Part shown: positions 1 to 11,121 of the stretch, piece by piece | Layout of the letters: each line of letters starts with the position of its first letter | Numbering within the stretch: the stretch's first letter is position 1 | Source of the DNA: Codonopsis lanceolata | Lineage: Eukaryota > Streptophyta > Magnoliopsida > Asterales > Campanulaceae | Reading direction: 5' to 3' | NCBI GenBank assembly: GCA_013146195.2 | Contig: CM028379.1 | Location: 57,175,693-57,239,692, forward strand | Length of the DNA: 64,000 nt | The notes under the pieces: model-generated | The model's input: the letters and a program-made list of their open reading frames with translations, nothing else | Database searches by the model: none | Told to the model about the DNA's origin: nothing | Program-made: the position numbers and the translations under genes

Positions 1-1946
1 ATAAAATCTTTTTGGTTTCATCCTCAAGTTATAAGTGTATGGCATGCATGTAATCTCGCTTGGTGCTCACCACATATATGCGAGCTTAGTCATATAAAAC
101 CAACTAGTCTTTTCTTAATATACTGCTACTACTTTTAATTTCTCCGTGTGTGTGTGATCACCGGTCTTAAAGAATATCTTAACTAAAACAGCTTTTATTG
201 AGCTAAACACCACATTCATATGAAAATCACAGCTTAATAGAAAATCATGCATTAAGAAGTATGAGATCTACCATCCAAACCCTGGCCAGCATGCAAAAGG
301 TCCCAAGGATTCAAAAGATTTATACATCCATCCCATGCACTTCTATGTATGACATACAATGCTCTCCTATCCCAATGACTTGTAATAGCTAAGATTATGC
401 TAACACAAGTGAGCTTTAAGGTGAATAATAATGATTATGAAGTGTGTGATCAATTTCATGTTACTCACTTGACAAGAAAAACAACATAAGCATTGGCAAG
501 AAGATCATTAGGACTTTATAAGCTTGTAATGTAAGGCCAAGGTGTTGGGGGATATGAAGGAAAGGAATTGGAATTCAAAGTGAGAGAGTAAGACTACCCT
601 TTATCCCTCATACTTCCAAGCAAAAGGAAGTTTTCCCTATTTAGGCTAGGACCTGCAAAGACCACAAGTGGAGGGGTGCTTTGTGTTACTTTTCACTTTT
701 CTTCTCCCCCCAAACTTGTTTTGGGCAATATATTTTCTAAAAATATCATCATTCTAATCGTAATTTTTCTAACATATTTTCTCTTGAAAGCTATGCTTCC
801 ATTTGAATCTTTGTTTACACTCTTCTTCTTCCGTTTCATTTTTCGTCGACACATGATTTTTTTTTCGACGACGGAAAGAAGAAGCTTCGAAAAATAGCCT
901 AACGAAAAGAAGTGGTCCTCCTAAAATCAATTTCCCACCCAATCCTACTCTCAAAGGGTAGGCTAAAAGTGTATAGGCTTTTAGGGTTAAGTTAATGTGG
1001 GTAAAGAAACGATGGCGAATGGGTTTAAATAGTGTGCTTAGCACACTCCATTCTTTTTCATTAGGCTCAAAGGGGACACTAGGGATATATTTAGTATAGG
1101 TCAGGGAATATTTAGGCTCTAACGATCCAAAGATGGCCTAAATCATTTCTTAATGCCAAATGCTCACATAGTATTTAAAGCAAGTAAGACAACACAAAAT
1201 ATCATATCAACTATGGGAATTGGGTTGAGTGTTTAGCATCACTGGATTTTACATAAGCATTTGCTAAGACAGATGGTAGGGACAATTGAGACTAACATGC
1301 AGACACGGTTCGAAAGTGTGCTTGAGATATATAAATGAGAAAAATCCAAGGGATCTAACTAACATGCAATTGACCCTAAGTTACAATTTAATGCAACAAT
1401 CATGTTCGAATGGCTATGCATCATATTCTTGTGCATATCTTGTTGAAGTGAAATAGGTGTTATAAACTTTATAAAACTATTCTAATCAATCCATAGTTAT
1501 GACTGGTGTGAGTGCATGAAGAATTTGGAGAAAAGTAAAAGTTTCGCAAAATTAAGTAAATTCCAGGGGGATCTATGGACTAACTATGCGGTTCATTGCA
1601 CTAATCTCCTCATGGACTACGACTAGCATTACCACACCTAAACTCGAGGATGAATATTTTGAATTTAATAATTTTTTTTATATATTTTTTTAAGAAATTG
1701 GGAAATTTGGAGGTGATGACGATGACACAATCGATGATGGGTCCCCATAAGAGGAACCCACGAGTATCCAAAATAAGTGTATTCTGGTCAAGGCAACACC
1801 TCCGAAAATCAGAAAAAATAAAAACAGGAAAAATAGGGTGAAGAGTTAAATGGTCATCAAAGAAAGAAATTTTCTTACACCCTAACGACATAGCCCAACT
1901 CCATTCCTCGTTAGGCTAGGACCTGCTAAGACTTAAAGTTTTAAAT
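1..1946 (-). mobile_element. Athila-type retrotransposon 3' non-coding region
   Basis: No gene is seen here. The stretch aligns, with moderate divergence, to 6011-7818. Shared landmarks are a GTGTGTGTG run near 150 and near 6150, the block at 925-1140 that repeats 6917-7140 (including TGTGCTTAGCACAC), and the paragraph around 1240-1400 that repeats 7240-7400. By position it is the 3' untranslated part of the minus-strand element whose accessory ORF lies at 2190-3155. Because base 1 aligns to about 6011, and the matching copy has its polypurine tract and LTR at 5940-5925, the 3' LTR of this copy should begin roughly 70-90 bases beyond the left window edge. That last point is inference. Confidence 0.6.
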
Positions 1947-1960
1947 CCCCCCCAAACTTA
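1947..1960 (-). other. Polypurine-tract-like AAGTTTGGGGGGG
   Basis: On the minus strand the sequence reads AAGTTTGGGGGGG. The same AAGTTTGGGGG core occurs at several other places in the first 9 kb, including just before the LTR at 5925. This copy is followed by no clear LTR start, so it is probably an internal tract and not the true plus-strand primer. Confidence 0.4.
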
Positions 1961-2189
1961 AGTTCTATTTTGTCCTCAAAATAGAGGAACATATGGGAGT
2001 ATTGATGGGGAAGGACAAATATCAAAAGAAGATAGCGGGTCCACCTAACGAACGAGGACGGAACTTGGGCCTCGACTCAAGGTGAGTCGGGCGGAGATAA
2101 CGAATGAGGATGAAACTGGGGATCGTGCACGGTGGCGCCCATAATAATTTGAGACATTATGTCCCATGGTGTTAACCCGACCAAAAATT

Positions 2190-3155
2190 TCAGTGAGTAC
2201 GCATTTGTGCCAGCTGGCGACTCACCATATCGGTTTGGAGGGCCGACTTCCTCCAACATTGGAGATCCCAACGAGCGGGTCCTCTTCCTCTTACGGTTCC
2301 TCCTCTTGAGGAACCCTCATTCTTAATTTGTTGGTGGTGTTCAAACAAAATGGCCCTAGTAATGATCGGACCGGCCTTGACCTCTCGGTATTTGGGCATT
2401 CTCATTTGCCCCCTACACAAGTCAGTAATCAAATGCGGGAACGCGAACCCCGCATTCGTCCTACCTCTAATAAGGGTCTTGATTTGGCCGTTGATCAAAC
2501 GGCAAACATCAATGGACCCACCAGTCATGATGGTGTAGGTCAAGACAGCCCTCTCCCAATTCACCGTGTTTTGGTGACTTGAGGGCATGAGATGGCCACA
2601 AACAAATTTATACACGGGCTTGGCCGTGTCTTGGAGGAAGGACTCTCTCATGGTGCGTGGTCCAAATGGAGGGTTACGGTTATAGGACTACTCCACACCA
2701 GGGAGAGCAATGACAGCATTCACCACCTCGACAGGGATACGGGGGTGGAGGTGTGTGCTATAATCATCGGCACCAACCGCAAAGTTGGAGGTGCCGAAGT
2801 GGGTGTTAATGCTTTCGGACGAAAAATTGACAGTAATGTTCCTAACATTAACGGTGTCTAGCACACCGCCATCCATGCCAATCTTGCCATTGGCGTAGAA
2901 TTCTCGGACAATGGGGACTACGGCGTCCTTAGCCGGAGAATCTAACAAACGTCCCCACCTACGAGCCATCAGAACAGGACGGATACCAAAGTCTTCAGCC
3001 TTAAATCCCCTTTCGGGTACCAAAGACTTGGAGAGTTTGTCGGTGTACCTTTCTGATGCTTCGTAGGACACGAAGCGGGTGATGTCAAAATTGTGTTCTT
3101 CCTCCTGAGCGGGGCCGGAGGATGAAGAGCCGGTATTTCTACGCTTTCTAAACAT
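2190..3155 (-). pseudogene. Athila accessory ORF, 'putative plant transposon protein' domain, one in-frame stop
   Basis: Reading starts with a Met at 3155 and stays open to 2190 except for a single TAG at 2690-2688, which splits it into a 155-codon part and a downstream part. The first half has an acidic, Ser-rich N-terminus, then RRWGRLLDSPAKDAV and VREFYAN. The second half has GHLMPSSHQNTVNWERAVL and AFPHLITDLC. This pattern matches the domain of unknown function (Transposase_32-like) that plant Athila retrotransposons carry downstream of integrase. Its biochemical role is not established. It lies in the expected place, between the integrase end at 4120 and the 3' end of the element. The stop indicates a dead copy. 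The family call is from memory of the motif; the reading frame and stop are seen directly. Confidence 0.75.
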
Positions 3156-3159
3156 TTAG

Positions 3160-4119
3160 TTTGATAAAAAATTTTAAAAACTAAAAGTTTAACAATTAAA
3201 AATGTGTTTTAAAATTTAAAAATAAAAAATTTATTCTAAAGCATGCAAAAATATATCTACGTTAAAAATATCTAGCACCCTAGCATGCAAATAATTTACG
3301 TAAGAAATTTAAAGAGGGTGTTAGGAGTACTTGTTTGCAGCCTTAATCGAGAGAATGCAGCCGGAGTGGAGTTTGATTTTCGTCGGCAACAATGGTGGTT
3401 CTCTTCCTTCTTTCTTCAAAATCTTCAAATTGATGGAGTGTAATGGCGGATGGGGGATATGGAAGATGAAGAGTTTTGAGGAGGGAGGAGAGAGAGATCT
3501 TGAAGTTGATGCCGGAATTGAAGACGATCTGCCGGATTCTTGGAGAGGAAACTGGGCGGCTGCTGCACTGCTTGGAAGAGGGAGTGAAGTTTGTGTGGTT
3601 TCTGTGAATGAGAACCCGGCGGCCTTAAATAAGGGGACCTTGCGTCCGCAAGGTCGGCAGTCAAAGCGGTTGGGATTCTTCATTCATTCCCCATGTCTGA
3701 CACTACACTGCACGATATTCGCATTTACTGGGGACCTTGCGGTCGCAAGGTCCTTCACACCTTGCGTCCGCAAGGTGGACAGAAACTTCCACTCTTGTTT
3801 TTCTTTTCTAACTTTTCAACAGTGTGCAGTTTAGTCCTTCTGTTAACTTCCGTTATGTCTTGGATATTTCCTGTATGAAAAATCTAAACAAAAATTCTAA
3901 ACTAAAAATTATTAGCAACATATAAATACAACACTAAGATGTTTTTCTCCCCCAAACTTGAATTTTAGCATATTTAATTAAAAATTAAATGTCCAAAAAT
4001 AAAATTTAACAGAGAAAAGCATATTTAAACTAACTAAATAACTAAATAACTTCAACATAGTGGGTTGCCTCCCACTTAGCGCCTTTGTTTAACGTCTTTG
4101 GCTCGACCAAACTGCAAGC
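3160..4119 (-). mobile_element. Athila spacer between integrase and accessory ORF
   Basis: Non-coding spacer of the element. It holds an AT-rich run (3160-3310), a GC-richer block (3320-3790) with three palindromes of the form ACCTTGCGNNCGCAAGGT, a polypurine-like AAGTTTGGGGGAG on the minus strand (3948-3959), and near 4060-4085 the phrase TAAGTGGGAGGCAACCCAC (minus strand), which is common after integrase in plant Athila elements. Open frames here (for example 3331-3834) show no recognisable protein domain and look incidental. Confidence 0.5.
3637..3776. repeat. Three copies of an 18-bp palindrome ACCTTGCGNNCGCAAGGT
   Basis: Perfect 8-bp arms ACCTTGCG / CGCAAGGT around a 2-bp centre are at 3637-3654 (TC), 3734-3751 (GT) and 3759-3776 (TC). 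The same palindrome returns at 12097-12114 and 12201-12218 inside a different LTR, with a damaged copy at 12178-12195. Function unknown. Confidence 0.85.
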
Positions 4120-4603
4120 CTAATCTCTTGGTGGTTCATTGTCAGCCAAACGGATTAATTCAATTGTTCGTTCAACTGACATTGGCTCAAAATATGGCTT
4201 GAGTCGGTGTCCATTCACTTTAAACACTTCATTATTTTTGGGGTTTTGTATATCAACAGCCCCATGAGGATAAATTCGTACTATTCTAAAAGGACCAGAC
4301 CATTTGGATTTTAACTTTCCTGGGAATAACCTTAACCTAGAGTTAAACAATAATACTTTCATACCTGGATGAAGCATTTTGTTGGCTAGTCTCATGTCAT
4401 GATACTTTTTGGTCTTTTCTTTATAAGTCTTCGCATTCTCATATGAATTAAGTCTATGTTCTTCTAACTCATTTAACTGAAACAGTCTTTCTTCTCCGGC
4501 CAATGTCAAATTCAAATTTAACTCTTTAATTGCCCAATAGGCTTTATGCTCAATTTCAACTGGTAAATGGCAAGCCTTGCCATATACCATTCTATATGGT
4601 AAC
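4120..4603 (-). pseudogene. Athila integrase C-terminal fragment
   Basis: About 160 codons remain open to a stop at 4120. The visible sequence includes MVYGKACHLPVEIEHKAYW, LNELEEHRLNSYENAK, FNSRLRLFPGKLKSKWSGPF and PHGAVDIQ. This is the end of the integrase core and the C-terminal DNA-binding region of Athila-type Ty3/gypsy pol. The catalytic core, RNase H, RT, protease and gag that should precede it are missing. The coding sequence starts abruptly near 4603, only about 90 bases from the primer-binding site at 4698-4714. A deletion therefore removed gag and most of pol. The AT-rich stretch at 4605-4697 resembles the leader of the neighbouring element at 10950-11100. Confidence 0.85.
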
Positions 4604-4697
4604 TGTTATTATTAATATTTTTTTTAAGAAAATTTTTTTTTTATAAAATCGAAAATAATAAAAGAAAAGCTAAATTAACTAAATCAAAATAATAAAT

Positions 4698-4714
4698 CCA
4701 CGGCAACGGCGCCA
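4698..4714 (-). other. Primer-binding site, tRNA-Asp type
   Basis: On the minus strand the sequence is TGGCGCCGTTGCCGTGG, close to the tRNA-Asp primer site typical of Athila (TGGCGCCGTTGCCGGGG). It lies 6 bases downstream of the LTR end at 4721, which makes the LTR at 4721-5925 the 5' LTR of the left-hand element. Confidence 0.85.
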
Positions 4715-4720
4715 AAAACT

Positions 4721-5925
4721 TAATCGATGTTTTATTTAATCTTTTTCCTTGCAAGTGGACAAGACTATTATAGAATAGTATTGGAAGCAAGGGTCGAACC
4801 ACAGAGATTTGGATTTGATTATAGTAAATTTAACTAATCTATTAAAATAAAACAATTAATAACTATTGGGGTTTTTTGGTTTTTATAAACTAAATTAACT
4901 AGAAAGCAATAAAATAACCTAACTAACAAAGCATATAAATATGAGATAAATCAAAGATTTGTAAATCACCTAGGAATTAGGATTCACTTGTATCTAATCT
5001 ATTGTTTAATTCAAAATAATTATCATTCAATTTCTTGGGTTCGTTCACAAAAGATAGATATAGACTGTTGAACAATTGGTTCAGCCTCCATCCCCGCAAA
5101 ATTCATCCATTCTATATCCTAAACACAAGAACATATAATCTATCTGTCACCTAGATTATGAACTATCTGTCACCTAGATCATGTATGAACCTGGTCCTAA
5201 CTTATCACTATCGTGCATCGATAGGTCCAATTTATTGTGATGGTGAGCCAGTGTACGACATATGCACATTGGTCATGCAGTTATCCGCACCTCTAGGCCT
5301 TTATTATTTGCGATTACATTCATTTGTTCAAAGCGAAATAATAGAGGGATTGATAATCACCACAATCAACAAGAATTAAATGAATAAGAATTAATATAAA
5401 ACAATAGATTCGATACAAGTTACCTCCAATTCCTAGATTATGGAGTTAGCTCTCCATAATTGAAAATACAAAACCTTGAACCATTCTTGGAGAATCTTTC
5501 TTCATAGACAAAGAAAAATAATACAGAACTTCTCTCCCTTTTTTTCCCTAACCAAAAGGATCTATTTATACCTAATTAATCCTACAACAAGGAGGAAAAT
5601 GAGATACATTATAATTAAAACACTAAAAAGAATTAAACTAGGACTTTCACGTTTCCCAAGGCAATTATAACACAAAGTGGGCGGCTGAATTTTTGTGCTG
5701 GAAATCTGATTTTCAGCTTTTGGTCTTCAAGTTTTCAGTTTTTGCAGTTTGATCCCTGAAGTTCTTCAATTCAGCATAAAGTGCCTATATTTTGCACAAT
5801 TATTCCAAAAGTCCTTGAAACTATAAAACAACACTAAAACACATATTAGACAACAAAAACCTCGAGAAATAACATAATTTAAGTCGGAATAATACTCAAT
5901 AACTGCGTATAAAATACAGTCATCA
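4721..5925 (-). mobile_element. Athila LTR, copy A (1205 bp)
   Basis: On the minus strand the LTR begins TGATGACTGTATTTTATACG and ends CGATTA (CGATCA in copy B), so the intact family has TGAT...ATCA ends. It contains the phrase CTCTGTGGTTCGACCCTTGC near its end, as in plant Athila LTRs. It is homologous to 11122-12423 and to the fragment 9004-9606. It has a primer-binding site on its left and a polypurine tract on its right. It therefore serves both as 5' LTR for sequence to the left and 3' LTR for sequence to the right. Short open frames inside (5158-5379, also at 9227-9448) are LTR sequence, not genes. Confidence 0.85.
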
Positions 5926-5940
5926 AATACCCCCAAACTT
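5926..5940 (-). other. Polypurine tract of the right-hand Athila element
   Basis: The minus strand reads AAGTTTGGGGGTATT immediately before the LTR start TGATG at 5925. This is the expected position and composition of the plus-strand primer of an LTR retrotransposon. Confidence 0.8.
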
Positions 5941-7818
5941 AAACTTTTGCTCGTCCTCGAGTAAAATAAAACATATAAATACAAAACTAAACAAAACTAA
6001 ATTAAAGCAAATAAAATATTTTTTTTTCTTTCACAAGTCAAAGTATCGGCATGGTACCACATAATGCCTCAAAGAATGATAAATAATAACACATAGCCAC
6101 AAGTCTAGGCTTTCACTCAATCATCATCAATATCACTTGTACATCTCCATGTGTGTGTGTGAACCATTAATTGACTATCTCCAAACTTAGAAAGTTTTAT
6201 CAAGCTAAGCACAACATTCATTCCCAAAATATTTCAATAAAAACATGTGCATCACAAAACATATACATACCATCAATACCCGGTTAACAACACGAAGAGA
6301 GATCATGATAGAATTCAAGTGCTTATACATCCACCTCATGCACTAACTATGTATGAAATACAATGCTCTCAAGTCCCAATTACTTATAATAGCTGAGATT
6401 ATGCAAATACGGTGAGCTATATCAGGATGTGTATATTATTCAAAACATGGGTCAAATCGATCAACTATGTTTCCAAACCATGTCAACTAAAACAAACAAA
6501 TGTGGCAATTAGATCAATAGGACTTTATTAAGCTTGTAATGTAAGGCCAAGGTGAGGGGTAACAATAAAATGATAAGAAATTACAAAATGAAAGAGTAAG
6601 AATATTTCTCTTTTTCTCATACAAAGCACTCACTTTCCTTCAACAACCCCCAAACTTGGATTTTTGGGTTGTAGAAGGTATCATCATCATAAATATTTTC
6701 CTCCCAATGATCCTTTTCTTTGCTTTCTTTCTTATTTTTTTTTTCATTTTTTTTTTCATTTCATTTTTTTTCTTTTGAAGGGCATGTGCAATTTTGATTT
6801 TCGCACCCTTTTCATTCTTTTTTTTTCTTCATATATATATATATATTTTTTTCTTTTCCAATACAAGAACTCATTGGAGCTATTTTTGGATTACATCAAC
6901 CAACATGTAGACATCATTCCCCACCCAATCCTACTCTCTCAAAGGGTAGGCAAAAATGTATAGGCTTTAGGGTTAAGTTAATGTGGGTGATAGAAACGAT
7001 GTCGAATGGGGGTCGATGTGTGCTTAGCACACGCCATTCTTTATAATAAAGCTCAAAGGGGACACTAGAGATTAATATAAATTAGGAATGGTGAGATAAA
7101 AAGGCTCAAACGTTCCAAAGATGGCCTAAATCATATCCTAATTGCCACAATGCTCATGCTTCGTTTTCACAGAAATTCAACAAAGTTTCAAATCATTCCT
7201 TAACTCATAGTTTTAAAAACGAGCTCCACAAGTATTTCACATAAGCATTCGCTAGAAAAGAGGTAGGGAAAATCAAGACTTAAATGCACTCACGGTTCGA
7301 AAGTTTGCTTGAGATTTATTAGCAAAAGAAGTCTAACAAATCTAACTTAGCATGCAATCAACCCTAAGTTGCAAATATAATGCAACAATCGTGTAATGAC
7401 GGCTGTTTAAAATGTTCATGACCACAAAAATAGCAAGGTTGAAGGGAATGAAATGTGCACTATAAACTCAATAAAAATACCCAAATTCTTTAATAAATCA
7501 AGTCATGGTATTTTTGTGCTAAAATTTTGAAGATATAAAGTTCCATCAACTAGACCAAGCTAAGGCTCGTAAACAAGTATACATGCATCACTATTAACAA
7601 ACATGTTATCATTGGCAGAAGTAACCACGCCAAAATTAAAGACTCGGAATTTTTAAAATTTTCTAATATTATTTTTTTTTGAAAAATTTCAATTTTTTTT
7701 AAATACTAAAATAAACTAACTACTAAAAACATCAAAAAGAAAATAAAAACTAAATTAACTGAAAACAGGTAAAACGGCTCTTCTCAAAAAAATATCGTAA
7801 TTTAAGCGCAAGACAATT
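5941..7818 (-). mobile_element. Athila 3' non-coding region, second copy
   Basis: No gene is seen. It is the paralogue of 1-1946, ending on the right at another polypurine-like tract (minus strand AAGTTTGGGGGTGGG, 7819-7833) that corresponds to 1947-1960. A third internal tract lies at 6647-6657. T-rich low-complexity sequence (6720-6860) includes a short TA repeat at 6830-6846. The right end overlaps the left arm of the inverted repeat starting near 7527. Confidence 0.6.
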
Positions 7819-8997
7819 CCCACCCCCAAACTTAAATTTCACATTGTCCTCAATGTGAGTTCAATATAAATAAGAGGGTATAAAAACTGTCATCCAATCG
7901 GAGACAAATCAAGCATGGCAAATCTCAAATTTTCAAATAGGGACATATTGCCCCCACCCCACAAGTATATCATACCAATTATCACCTATTCCCTCAATAA
8001 TCAAATTATTCAGAGTTTCAGCCTAAACAAGTTTGTACTATACTTGACCAATTTGAGTTAAGTTCTAAATAACGGATGGACAGATTTGACGATCAGAAAT
8101 TGCACATACTCCAATCACAACAACAATTTCTCCAGCAAAAATAATCGTGCAAACGATCTCACAACATCAATTTCTAAAAGTTGAAAATTTAATTTGATTG
8201 GAACAACATTCTCAAGAAAACACTAATGCAATTTTTTAATAAAAATCAACTTCTTAGAATGTTGCTTTCAACATGATAATTTTCAGCAACTGAAATCATA
8301 ATCCCTTACCAACAATCATAGCAATATGTAGATCATCAGCAAATATACCACTCAATACTTAAACATGCAAACACGAGGATTTCCAGGTAACATGGGTGGC
8401 AAATTAATTGGGAAAATTCTCACAATTGCATACTGGAAAACAAATTTCTCCAAACTCCCCAAAATTTATCAATAATTGCATCCTACCCAATTCATGTAAC
8501 TATTGGGAACTCCCATTAGTCCAAAACTTCCAACAGAGTAACAAAAAAAAAAAAAAAAAACTCTGGAGTTCACCATTTGATTGTTTTGAAATTTACTATG
8601 CTTGGTTTGTCTCTGATTGGATGACAGTTTTTATACCCTCTTATTTATATTGAACTCACATTGAGGACAATGTGAAATTTAAGTTTGGGGGTGGGAATTG
8701 TCTTGCGCTTAAATTATGATATTTTTTTGAGAAGAGCCGTTTTACCTGTTTTCAGTTAATTTAGTTTTTATTTTCTTTTTGATGTTTTTAGTAGTTAGTT
8801 TATTTTAGTATTTTAAAAAAAATTTGAAATTTTTCAAAAAAAAAAAATAATAATATTAGAAAATTTTAAAAACTCCAAGTCTTTAATTTTGGCGTGGTTA
8901 CTTCTGCCAATGATAACATGTTTGTTAATAGTGATGCATGTATACTTGTTTACGAGCCTTAGCTTGGTCTAGTTGATGGAACTTTATATCTCCAAAG
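7527..8997. repeat. Large inverted repeat, about 0.4-kb arms, 0.64-kb spacer
   Basis: The left arm (about 7527-7931) and right arm (about 8573-8997) are reverse complements with only scattered mismatches and small indels. Landmarks on both sides are the polypurine tract (CACCCCCAAACTT at 7821-7833, AAGTTTGGGGGTG at 8681-8693), TCACATTGTCCTCAATGTGA, and AACATGTTTGTTAATAGTGA. The spacer 7932-8572 is unique, AT-rich, with a run of 18 A near 8543-8560, and codes for nothing I recognise. The right arm switches abruptly at about 9003 into LTR sequence of opposite orientation. Confidence 0.85.
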
Positions 8998-9003
8998 TTA
9001 TAA

Positions 9004-9606
9004 CAGATATGAAGATCTTATGGTGAGTGGAAATCTAGGATTCTGGGTTTCACTTATATCTCCTTTATGTTCAATTCATAATAATGTCATTCAATGTCTT
9101 GGGTTCGCTTCACTAAAAATAGATATGGTCCGTTGCTTGAACAATTGGTTCACCTCCATCCCCCCAAAATTCATCCATTCCATATCCTAAGCACAGGAAC
9201 TATCAATCTAGCTGTCACCTAGATTTATGATCTATCTGTCACCTAGATCATGTATGAACCTGGTCCTAACTTATCACTCTCGTGCATCGATAGGTCCAAT
9301 TTATTGTGATGGTGAGCAAGTGTACGACATATGCACATTGGTCATGCAGTTATCCGCACCTCTAGGCCTTTATTATTTGCGATTACATTCATTTGTTCAA
9401 AGCGAAATAATAGAGGGATTGATAAACACCACAATCAACAAGAATTAAATGAATAAGAATTAATATAAAACAATAGCTTCGATACAAGTTACCTCAAATT
9501 CCTAGATTATGTAGTTAGCTCTCCATAATTGAAAATACAAAACCTTGAACCATTCTTGAATAATCGTTCTTCATAGACAAAGAAAAATAATATAGAACTT
9601 CTCTTT
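9004..9606 (-). mobile_element. Athila LTR fragment, copy C
   Basis: The start matches LTR B from about 11325 (TATGAAGATCTTATGGTGAG) and the rest follows LTR A up to its position near 5540. The last part of LTR C is missing at both ends. It abuts gag sequence directly at about 9606, with no primer-binding site or leader, so it marks a rearrangement junction. Confidence 0.75.
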
Positions 9607-10942
9607 TATTTGCTTCAGAACTTTCAATATGTTTCTTCAGATTTTCAATTTCTTCAAGCATGTACTTCATCAAAGCTGCTTGACCTTTACTAGCTACTTC
9701 TTGCTTGGGAACTTCTTCAATTCTCAACCGATTTTGATTTGGCAACCGTGGAGGTTGTGGTGGTTGAGGTTGGAATTGTTGAGGTTGCAAAGGCTTATTT
9801 CCTCCCCAAGAAAAGTTAGGATGATTCCTCCAACCAGGATTATATGTATTTGAATAGGGATCATTCCTTGGCCTTTGAGGATACATATTCATAGCATTAG
9901 CCTGTTCAGAATACATAGCACTTGACGGACAAAAATTAGTAGCATGAGAATATAATCCACATAGAGCACATGCTTCTTGAATTTGCCAATTTTCAAATTG
10001 AGCTTGTGTATTTGAATTATCTTGCAATTGATATAGGCTCCTATTTTTACCTCTAGCACTTTTCTCGTTGGGAATTAATACTTAGCATCTCAAATAATTC
10101 TTCTAGTGCTTCTGGTGTCATTCTATTAATAGAACCACCAGCTGCACTATCAACCATAGTTTGTAAACCTGGCGAAAGACCATGATAAAATTGAAGCACT
10201 AACACATGTTGAGCCAAATTATGATGAGGACACATAATAAGCATATTTTTAAATCTATCCCATGACTCATGGAATGTTTCACCTGGTTCATTTTGAAATG
10301 ACATGATTTGTTTTCTATACTCGTAAGTAAGAGATGCATGTTTGTAAAATTTGCTCATAAACAAATCATATAATTGTGCCCAAGTATAAACACTATTTGG
10401 TGTTAGGTTCATAAACCATCTCTTTGCCAATTCTTTTAATGCACTTGGGAAAATATTTCATTTTAATTTGATCTTCGCCAACCCTCCTAAAGGAAAAGTA
10501 CTCATCATGTATTCATATTCTCTTAAGAAACTGACAGGATCTTCATGGGGCATCCCATGAAAAGATGGTATGACATTAAAATAATGTCCTTTTAGCTCAA
10601 AATTCCTAACAAAGATCTCGGCAAGACTAGACATGATGTCACAACATTTAATGAAGGTCTACTAAAGTCATTAATAGTTCTTTGATTTACTACTACTTCC
10701 ATATTTCTTCTTGCAGCTCTTCTTGTCTTTGATTCCTATTGACGGGTCAACTAGGTTTTCGTGATTACGATTATTGTTATTTTCTTCCATTGTAGGATCA
10801 ACCGAGGATCCTCTTGATTCAATTGGTCTTGATTATCAGGCTCGAAAGCTAGATTTTCAAAATATTTTTGGTATCTTTTAACAATATTTATATCTTGATC
10901 TAAGTCTACCAATTCAGGATTTAAAGATCTACGACCTTGCAT
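9607..10942 (-). pseudogene. Athila gag, frameshifted
   Basis: Three frames on the minus strand together make a gag. The N-terminal part starts with a Met at 10942 (MQGRRSLNPELVDLDQD). The capsid part (10430-10053) has MAKRWFMNLTPNSVYTW, FKNMLIMCPHHN and HGLSPGLQTMVDSAAGGS, as in the plant retrotransposon gag family. The last part (10027-9607) carries a complete zinc knuckle of form CX2CX4HX4C (CALCGLYSHATNFC) and a Pro/Gln-rich stretch. Frame changes fall near 10440-10750 and 10030-10053. Protease and the rest of pol are absent; the gene stops where LTR fragment C begins. This copy belongs with the leader and LTR at 10943-12423. Confidence 0.85.
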
Positions 10943-11121
10943 AAAAATAAATTAAAGCAATTTAAAAACAACTAACTATTAAAATAAAATAAAATAAAAT
11001 CTTTTTGTATTTTTATTTTTTTATAAAAACAGAAAATTAAACTAAAACTAAATTAAATTAAAAACTACGCTACCTACAAACTAACTACGTGAACTAGCTT
11101 GAATCCAACGCGCCAAAAACT
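10943..11121 (-). other. Athila leader with damaged primer-binding site
   Basis: AT-rich leader with an ATAAA-type low-complexity run near 10980-11000. At 11105-11114 the minus strand reads TGGCGCGTTGG, a primer-binding site shortened relative to TGGCGCCGTTGCCG at 4698-4714. It is 7 bases from the LTR end at 11122, the same spacing as in copy A. Confidence 0.65.

Noticed and set aside
3331..3834. Open frame of 167 codons on the plus strand
   Set aside because: It lies in an Athila spacer antisense to the element, crosses the palindrome cluster and has no domain; overlapping frames on the other strand are just as long.
5158..5379. Conserved 73-codon frame also found at 9227-9448
   Set aside because: Both are homologous LTR segments; the conservation reflects shared LTR ancestry, not a protein.
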